This document shows, in pieces, positions 7,570-12,820 of a stretch of 12,820 nt of DNA. Origin of the DNA: Paenibacillus sp. (lineage in GTDB: Bacteria; Bacillota; Bacilli; Paenibacillales; Paenibacillaceae); the NCBI GenBank assembly GCA_029256665.1, contig JAQSXN010000035.1:1-12820 (forward strand). The letters are read 5' to 3'. Position 1 is the first letter of the stretch. Each line of letters opens with the position of its first letter. The notes beneath the pieces were generated by a model that saw only the letters and a list, made by a program, of their open reading frames with translations, had not been told where the DNA came from and ran no database searches. The translations under genes were made by a program, and so were the position numbers.

Positions 7570-10144
7570 CGGGGGCCCGTGGCGCGGGGACCTTCGCCAT
7601 AAGCCGATGTCGGTTGACGCGCTCTATGGCTTGCGTCCGATTGCCGACACCCAGCTTGCGGTAAATGTTCTTCATATGAAATTTCACCGTGTCCAGCGTA
7701 ATATGCAGTCGAACGGCGATCTCTTTATAAATGAGTCCCTCCGTGAGCAAACGCAGCACTTTCTCTTCCTGTTCGGTCAGAGGCTCGCTTGACAAAGATG
7801 CGGAAGTCCCGCCTCTGCCCGCAGCCTTAAGGAGCATATGAACATAGGGCAACGGCGCCAATCGCTTCCCGACCTCTTCCCGCTCCATCGCAAGCTCGCC
7901 CAGCATCTCGGCCATCGGCGTTCCCTCGTCGAGGAAGCTGCGAATATAACCAGCCGGCTCCGCAAGACTCAGCGCGAACTCCAGGGAAACTAAAGCCTCT
8001 TGAGGATTGCCGGATTGCCAAAGCACCACGCTTTGCGCGATCTTCAGCTTGATTCGGCCCCGCAGACGATTCTCCTTGTCCGCCAGCCGCTCCAGCTGCT
8101 CCAGCAATTGCCGTGCATCCTCGATTCGGCCGTTTGCCGCAAGAATTCTAACCATCATGAGATACTCGTCAAAATAGGAGCGCGCAACCTCGTCCGAATG
8201 CGTCATCCCGCCTTGCTCCAACCGTTCGTATGCCTGCACGCCCTGTCCGAGGCTCAGCAACAGCCCGGCCTGCTCCGCCCTAATCCTCTTCCAGATGACC
8301 TTCCGATCGGGCGATTCCACGTTAGAGCCGAGATCGTCCAACCATTGCATCGCTTGACCTTCCTCCCTCCGGGCCCGCCAAACCCAGGCTAAGGCCAGGC
8401 CCAAATGAATGTGGATCCACACGTTGCCTCGGACGTCCTCTCGCCGTAGCGCTTGCTCCAGATAGAGCTCCGCCTCGTCCAACCGGTTCCACTCGTACAG
8501 AATCAAGCCGTACGTCAAATAAATGTATCCGACATAGGAGTAATTCGTTTTGTTCTCCCAAGTCTTGATCCACCTCAGCAGAAATTGTTCCACCTCGCGA
8601 AGATCGTTGCTTAGCGAGAGCAAATCCATAAATCCTTCATGTCCTTGATAGCGATTGCTGGAAGCCCTTTGAAAGGGACTGCCTTCCGGCAGATGCAGTT
8701 CCGACAGCTCGAAGTACTTCGAGGTCAGCGGCAAATCCTGCTGCAAATAAGAGAGGATCCCGCACAGGTAATACAGATTGCCCATCAACTGATGCCATTC
8801 CGGCTCGGGAATGTACGCTCTCATGGCTTCATATCGCTTATTGGCCTGCTCGGCCTTGCGTAGCCCAAGGCTCCATTCTCCCTCCAATAATAAATTGGAG
8901 ATATAGAATAATTCGAATGAGGGAAGATGTTCGTAGCTGCTCTCCGGCAGAGACGTAATCCATCTCGCGAGCATGCCGCCCTTCGATTTCATAAGCTCCG
9001 GCAAGAGGATGTCGATCAAGCGGACGGCGTCTTCCCACTGGCCCGCTTTGATGTAATGCTCCACCGCTTCTTCGCTCAGCCCCTCGCTCTCGTGCCAGAC
9101 GGCCGCCCGGTAATGCGATTGCCTCCAAAGCTCCGAATGCTCTCTGGCGCATAGCTGCTGCAAGAATTCGGATAACAGATGGTGGTACCGGAACCAGCTG
9201 CGCCGATCGTCCAACGCGACAATAAACAAATTTAGCCCTTCCAGCTGCTCCAATTGATCTTGCCCGCCCGGCTTTCCCGTTACGACCTGGCAAGACTCCC
9301 AGTTCAGGCGGCTTAATACGGAAGTTGCCAGCAGAAATTCCTGCAAGGATTCGGGCAATTGCGAGAAAACCTCTTCCAACAAATAATCGGAAATATGACG
9401 CTGACGTCCGTTGAATTGGCGGATCGTATCTTGTATATTGCCGCTTCGTTTCAACGAGATGGCCGCAAGCTGCAGGCCGCTCACCCAGCCTTCCGTCTGC
9501 TTAAACAATTCGGCTACTTGCCTCTCCGATAGCGATAAGTCCGTTGTCTCCCGGAAGAACATCATCCCCTCTTCCAGCTCGAATCGCATATCCTCGATGC
9601 GGATGACGTTCATTTCCCCTTTCGCCAGCAGTCTGGCCGTAGGAAAGGGAACTTCGGTACGACTGGATATATAAAGATGGATATGGGGCGGCAGATGCCC
9701 CAGCATATATCGGATCGCTTCGTTTACCAGCGCGTTTTCGATCAGATGGTAGTCGTCCAGAACAAGAACGAAATCGCCTTCTATCGCATGGAGCTCGTTC
9801 AAGAATGCCGAGATGGCGGAATCGATGGAACCGGCGGACTCTTGTTCGAGAAGAAATTCAATCGACTTCCCGAACTGCGGCAGCTTGCCGCGAATGGAAG
9901 CCATGACGCAGCTCCAGAACGCGCTCCAATCGTTGTCGTATCGATCCAACGAGATCCAGGCAACCGGCGAGCCGCATTGCCTCGCCCATTCGCTTAACGC
10001 CGTCGTTTTGCCGTAACCGGCTTGGGCCGATATCAAGGTGAGCTTGGTCTCCATCCCTTCCTCGAGCTTGCGGATCAATCGCGGTCTTGACACCAACGAT
10101 TTGCGCGCAGGGGGAATAAGCAGATTGGTGCTCCTAATCATCAT
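7559..10144 (-). CDS. MalT-like LuxR-family transcriptional regulator (LAL: large ATP-binding)
   Basis: This is an 861-residue regulator, near the usual 850-900 of the family. The N-terminal STAND-type NTPase has a Walker A AQAGYGKT (residues 40-47) and a Walker B FVLVLDD (125-131), followed by a YHLI and ISSRTEVPFPTARL sensor-like stretch. The middle (about 350-760) is helical and TPR-like, as in MalT, where it holds the inducer-binding and oligomerisation surface. The C-terminus is a LuxR/GerE helix-turn-helix (789-846, LTEQEEKVLRLLTEG, then KEIAVRL and TVKFHMKNIYRKL). LAL proteins bind ATP and a small-molecule inducer, oligomerise and activate promoters. Inducer and targets are unknown. 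The open frame begins with TTG at 10147, but that start is only 2 bases from GGAGG (10150-10154). ATG at 10144 (5 bases) or at 10141 (8 bases) fits better. The gene lies 122 bases after the SLH surface-protein gene on the same strand and may be co-transcribed with it. Confidence 0.9.
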   Translation of the reverse strand: MMIRSTNLLIPPARKSLVSRPRLIRKLEEGMETKLTLISAQAGYGKTTALSEWARQCGSPVAWISLDRYDNDWSAFWSCVMASIRGKLPQFGKSIEFLLEQESAGSIDSAISAFLNELHAIEGDFVLVLDDYHLIENALVNEAIRYMLGHLPPHIHLYISSRTEVPFPTARLLAKGEMNVIRIEDMRFELEEGMMFFRETTDLSLSERQVAELFKQTEGWVSGLQLAAISLKRSGNIQDTIRQFNGRQRHISDYLLEEVFSQLPESLQEFLLATSVLSRLNWESCQVVTGKPGGQDQLEQLEGLNLFIVALDDRRSWFRYHHLLSEFLQQLCAREHSELWRQSHYRAAVWHESEGLSEEAVEHYIKAGQWEDAVRLIDILLPELMKSKGGMLARWITSLPESSYEHLPSFELFYISNLLLEGEWSLGLRKAEQANKRYEAMRAYIPEPEWHQLMGNLYYLCGILSYLQQDLPLTSKYFELSELHLPEGSPFQRASSNRYQGHEGFMDLLSLSNDLREVEQFLLRWIKTWENKTNYSYVGYIYLTYGLILYEWNRLDEAELYLEQALRREDVRGNVWIHIHLGLALAWVWRARREEGQAMQWLDDLGSNVESPDRKVIWKRIRAEQAGLLLSLGQGVQAYERLEQGGMTHSDEVARSYFDEYLMMVRILAANGRIEDARQLLEQLERLADKENRLRGRIKLKIAQSVVLWQSGNPQEALVSLEFALSLAEPAGYIRSFLDEGTPMAEMLGELAMEREEVGKRLAPLPYVHMLLKAAGRGGTSASLSSEPLTEQEEKVLRLLTEGLIYKEIAVRLHITLDTVKFHMKNIYRKLGVGNRTQAIERVNRHRLMAKVPAPRAPVNP

Positions 10145-10149
10145 CAAGG

Positions 10150-10154
10150 CCTCC
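10150..10154 (-). promoter_or_regulatory. Ribosome binding site of the LuxR/MalT-like regulator
   Basis: On the minus strand GCGGAGG precedes the run TTG-ATG-ATG. The distance is 2 bases to TTG (10147), 5 to the first ATG (10144) and 8 to the second (10141). This argues for one of the two ATGs as the start instead of the longest frame. Confidence 0.6.
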
Positions 10155-10266
10155 GCAGGTTGAATTAAACCAATATCATTCTTGGCTTATATTCGACGCG
10201 TTTAGACGTTTTCCCTTGTTCGGCCCGCTCTTGCGCGACTTGAAAACTTCGAAAGCTAATCCATCC

Positions 10267-12820
10267 TCACTCTGCGTTGAAGCGCTCCAACATGTTAAGC
10301 ACGACCGTTGCCGCTTCTGCCCTGGTTGCTTCGGCATCGGCTTGGAATTGATTCGCGTCCGTTCCGTTTATGATGCCCTGCTTCTTCAGTTCCGCCACTG
10401 CGCCCTTCGCCCATGCAGGGATGCTCTTGTCGTCCGCGAAGCCGGTCGTCGCCTCCTCCGCAGGCGTCAACTTTAACGCCTTGCCGATCATGGACGCCAT
10501 CTCGGCGCGCGAGATCATCGCATTGGGCCTGAAGGTGCCATCCAGATAACCGGAAATCATGCCTGCTTCAACCGCTTGCGCGACCGCCTTCTGCGCCCAC
10601 GATCCGATCTTCGCCTGATCGGTAAACGTCAAAGCGACTCCCTCCCCGGATGGTTTCAACGCATTCATCAGCATAACCGCGAATTCTGCACGGGTCACGG
10701 TTCGATTAGGCTTGAACGTCCCGTCTGCGTAACCTTTTGCGATACCGCTTTCTACCGCCTGCCGGATATTCGCCTCGGCCCAGTGCCCGGCGATATCGCT
10801 TAAGACAATCTCCGCTTCGGTAGGCTTGCCTACGGCCAATACCGCAAACTTCGTGAAATGATCCACTTCCGCGGCGATCCGATTGCCGCTCACGGCGCCG
10901 CCGACCTCAACCCACTTTTTAGTTACTTCGTCATAGTAGAAGATCGATGGCCGTTGGTCACCGCTTAATTTGGCCGGATCAAATGCGAACGTAAGCTTCA
11001 CCGGTGCCTTAAAGTTGTCTTGGAAGCTCTTCAACACTTCGAAAACCTCGCTCAACAGCAGTTCTTTGTTCGTCAGCGGATTCTCCGTATCCAATACGCT
11101 TTCGATCGTTATCGTCAGTTCTTTGTCCGTCGCGTTTGCCGGGATTTCGATTGTGATCCGATCGCCTAAGGAGACTTCGCCCGCCCTGCCTGCCGGGAGC
11201 GATAACTTGCCATCCTCCGCGATCACTTTGCCTCCGTCTGGAGATGTCGGCGAGGACGTCGGCGTCGGCATCGGCGAGGACGTCGGTGTCGGCATCGGCG
11301 AGGACGTCGGCGTCGGCGCCACACCGCCCGAGTCGGCTTTCCACTGCGCGTTCAGCGTGACATTCCCCGCTCCTATGCTGAATGAGGCGCCTGGCGCATA
11401 ACTCGTTCCGCTGCCGTTCGCCGCCGTATTCCAACCAGCGAACGTATGACCCTGCTTCACCAAGCTGCCCGCGTTTTCAAGAACCGTCACCAAAGCATGC
11501 TGCTCATACGCGCCGTTATCCGTCGGCACGGCTCCTCCTGTATGGCCGTTGCCGGTATACGTTACGGTATAAGTCTTCGGCACCCGAGTACCGGATTTCA
11601 GAATCGTTCCGTTAGCACCTACCGCTACATAGATCCCATCGCCGTAGACGACGTCGTAAAGATGTTCCGTAGTGCCTGAGGTACGCGTCATCCAGATTTC
11701 GCCGTCGCCGGAGTTGATCATCTTGCCGCTTGTTCCAACAGCGACATACACGTCTTTGCCGAAGCTGATGCCGTAATAGTCGTAAACCGAGTCGGCTACT
11801 TGATTCGTCCATTCCACTCCGTCGCTGGAGGTCGCGAGCATTCCCGTTCCGTTTTCGTCCTCTCCCACCGTTAGGAATGTCCCGTTGCCGTAGGCAACGC
11901 CGACACCGTTAGGGATATTGTCATAATAGCTGGTCCAAGCAACCCCGTCACTGGAGGTCATGCTCTTGCCGTCGGTCAACGAAACCGCCATAAACAGGCC
12001 GTTGCCGTAAGCGACGTCGGCGAGACCAAGAAGACTGGGATATCGAGCCGACCAGTTTATCCCGTCGGCCGATGTGATGACCTCCCCGGCGCTGCTCACG
12101 GCTACGAACATGCCGTTGCCGTAAGCCACGCCATAGAGAGAATGATCAACATCCGAGGTACGGTTCGTCCAGCTCGCCCCGTCGCTGGAACTTAATACGG
12201 TTCCATTGTCCCCAACCGCCACAAAGGCCCCGCCGCCGTACGCGACGCTTTGAAGCGTTTGCCCGGTATTGGACGCGCGGCTCGTCCAGTTGTCTCCCCC
12301 GTCGGCGGAGCTCACAATCGTTCCATTCTTTCCTACTGCCACATGTATCCTATTGGCATAGGCAACGCCTAATAAATCGTTTTCCGTGTTCGACGCGCTG
12401 CTCTTCCAATTCCCCCCTTCGGAGGGGATCGACGGCAACGGGTTGCCGGATTTCAAGACCGTTCCATTAGCGCCTACCGCCACATAGGCCCCATCGCCGT
12501 AAGCGACGCCATATAAATAGCCAATCGTTCCGGAGGCGCGGTCCGTCCAGGTTTCACCGTCAAGTGAGGTCGCAATGCTGCCTATCATGCCAACAGCGAC
12601 ATACGCCCCGTTGCCGTAGACGACGTCATGATAACGATGCTCCACGTCACCCGTACTGTTTTTCCATTCGACTCCGTCGCCGGTCGTTGCGATCATTCCC
12701 GTTCCGTTATCGTCCGCTCCCACCGCTACAAATGTCCCGTTGCCGTAGACGACGCCGACACCGTTAGGAATATGGTCATAATAACTATTCCAAGTAACGC
12801 CGTCACTGGAGGTCATGCTC
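10267..12820 (-). CDS. SLH-anchored surface protein with tandem beta-propellers (5' end outside window)
   Basis: This is the last ~850 residues of a larger protein. The ATG at 12816 is internal, because the frame is open to the edge and a homologous SMTSSDG lies inside the second repeat. From the N-terminal side there are about ten ~41-residue blades of the form W-x(n)-LYGVAYGNGxFVAVGxNGTIxxSxDG, like YCF48/BNR/sialidase-type propellers. They end at an LKSG motif near 12440 and again near 11590. A Listeria-Bacteroides (Flg_new) repeat follows at about 11577-11335, with TFAGWNTAANGSG and ending NAQWKA. Next are a PTPTSSPM linker (11251-11322) and an unassigned beta-sandwich-like domain (about 11233-10820). 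Three SLH domains (about 10810-10270) end in TRAE, SRAE and TRAE. SLH triplets bind pyruvylated secondary wall polymer, so the protein should sit on the cell surface facing outwards. The third SLH lacks the usual GYxDGxFxP motif. Propeller ligand is unknown. The product could be an adhesin, a glycan-binding scaffold or a lyase-like enzyme. Confidence 0.88.
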   Translation of the reverse strand, partial: SMTSSDGVTWNSYYDHIPNGVGVVYGNGTFVAVGADDNGTGMIATTGDGVEWKNSTGDVEHRYHDVVYGNGAYVAVGMIGSIATSLDGETWTDRASGTIGYLYGVAYGDGAYVAVGANGTVLKSGNPLPSIPSEGGNWKSSASNTENDLLGVAYANRIHVAVGKNGTIVSSADGGDNWTSRASNTGQTLQSVAYGGGAFVAVGDNGTVLSSSDGASWTNRTSDVDHSLYGVAYGNGMFVAVSSAGEVITSADGINWSARYPSLLGLADVAYGNGLFMAVSLTDGKSMTSSDGVAWTSYYDNIPNGVGVAYGNGTFLTVGEDENGTGMLATSSDGVEWTNQVADSVYDYYGISFGKDVYVAVGTSGKMINSGDGEIWMTRTSGTTEHLYDVVYGDGIYVAVGANGTILKSGTRVPKTYTVTYTGNGHTGGAVPTDNGAYEQHALVTVLENAGSLVKQGHTFAGWNTAANGSGTSYAPGASFSIGAGNVTLNAQWKADSGGVAPTPTSSPMPTPTSSPMPTPTSSPTSPDGGKVIAEDGKLSLPAGRAGEVSLGDRITIEIPANATDKELTITIESVLDTENPLTNKELLLSEVFEVLKSFQDNFKAPVKLTFAFDPAKLSGDQRPSIFYYDEVTKKWVEVGGAVSGNRIAAEVDHFTKFAVLAVGKPTEAEIVLSDIAGHWAEANIRQAVESGIAKGYADGTFKPNRTVTRAEFAVMLMNALKPSGEGVALTFTDQAKIGSWAQKAVAQAVEAGMISGYLDGTFRPNAMISRAEMASMIGKALKLTPAEEATTGFADDKSIPAWAKGAVAELKKQGIINGTDANQFQADAEATRAEAATVVLNMLERFNAE
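11251..11322 (-). repeat. Three tandem 24-bp repeats encoding a PTPTSSPM linker
   Basis: Units run 11251-11274, 11275-11298 and 11299-11322. The first two differ at one base (C/T at the 13th position), and the third diverges only in its last bases. On the coding strand they give PTPTSSPM twice and then PTPTSSP. This is a typical extended extracellular linker between the Flg_new repeat and the wall-side domains. Copy number is likely to vary between strains by slippage, always in frame. Confidence 0.85.
11591..11965 (-). repeat. 855-bp-period propeller repeat, copy 2 (nearer the C-terminus)
   Basis: This segment aligns without net gaps to 12446-12820 at a fixed offset of 855 bases, checked at both ends. 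It encodes three blades, from SMTSSDGVAW to AVGANGTILKSG. Sampled identity at the DNA level is high, with about nine mismatches in the roughly 84 bases up to 11965. The true copy probably extends beyond what the right edge lets one compare. Confidence 0.88.
12446..12820 (-). repeat. 855-bp-period propeller repeat, copy 1 (cut by right edge)
   Basis: This is the partner of 11591-11965. It encodes the blades SMTSSDGVTW to AVGANGTVLKSG, ending the upstream propeller before the NPLPSIPSEGG linker. The period of 285 codons equals seven blades of about 41 residues. Confidence 0.88.

Noticed and set aside
10145..10147. TTG as the start of the LuxR/MalT-like regulator
   Set aside because: It is only 2 bases from the GGAGG site, while two ATG codons directly after it have normal spacing.
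10155..10266. Promoter for the regulator gene, with a TATAAG-like -10 at 10186-10191 on the minus strand
   Set aside because: No acceptable -35 hexamer lies 16-18 bases upstream (GAAAAC, GGAAAA and GGGAAA are poor). The gap also holds no terminator-like hairpin, so neither a separate promoter nor an end of the SLH transcript can be supported.
11251..11322. Possible CRISPR-like direct repeats
   Set aside because: The units are directly adjacent with no spacers and encode an in-frame protein linker.
10970..11401. Plus-strand 143-codon frame with a repetitive EDVGVGIG segment and a signal-like middle
   Set aside because: The repeats are simply the antisense reading of the 24-bp linker repeats of the SLH gene. 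No ribosome site is seen.

Overview
The window looks like a chromosomal stretch from a Gram-positive bacterium of the Paenibacillaceae (Paenibacillus, Cohnella or a close relative). The grounds are moderately high GC, strong purine-rich Shine-Dalgarno sites (GGGAGG, AGGAGAG, GGAGG), a C-terminal triplet of S-layer-homology (SLH) domains on a very large surface protein, and the combination of huge modular secreted glycoside hydrolases with a MalT-like LuxR regulator. This assignment is inferred from gene content and style, not from a marker gene.

Layout. Plus strand, left half: (1) the C-terminal end of a GH78-type alpha-L-rhamnosidase, cut by the left edge (1-605); (2) a 150-base leader (606-755) holding an unusually good 16S-complementary stretch and two tiny untested reading frames; (3) a 1941-residue secreted protein (756-6581) with an Ig-like and GH9-type catalytic N-terminal part and a long tail of eight InlB-type B-repeats interleaved with three concanavalin/LamG-like modules; (4) a perfect 9-bp stem-loop (6601-6630); (5) a cytoplasmic TIM-barrel sugar isomerase/epimerase-like protein (6673-7569). 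Minus strand, right half, converging on these: (6) a MalT-type large ATP-binding LuxR regulator (7559-10144), whose stop overlaps the end of the isomerase gene by 11 bases; (7) upstream of it, a giant SLH-anchored surface protein (10267 to beyond the right edge) built from tandem seven-bladed beta-propellers, a Listeria-Bacteroides repeat, a short Pro/Thr/Ser linker made of 24-bp repeats, a beta-sandwich domain and three SLH domains.

How they may work together. The plus-strand genes read as a polysaccharide-use locus: extracellular cleavage by the GH9-like protein, release of terminal rhamnose by the GH78 enzyme (whose visible part does not say where it acts), and intracellular handling of a sugar by the isomerase. 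The minus-strand pair may be a separate surface-protein unit with its own regulator. No substrate can be read from the sequence.

The points most worth a second look are the 855-bp in-frame, roughly 90 percent identical repeat in the propeller gene, which reveals two tandem seven-bladed propellers; the divergent GH9 active-site signatures on an enzyme with an extreme B-repeat/LamG tail; and the Asp-to-Glu change at a metal-ligand position of the isomerase. I saw no tRNA, rRNA, CRISPR array, transposase or prophage gene. There is no gene-free stretch longer than 150 bases.
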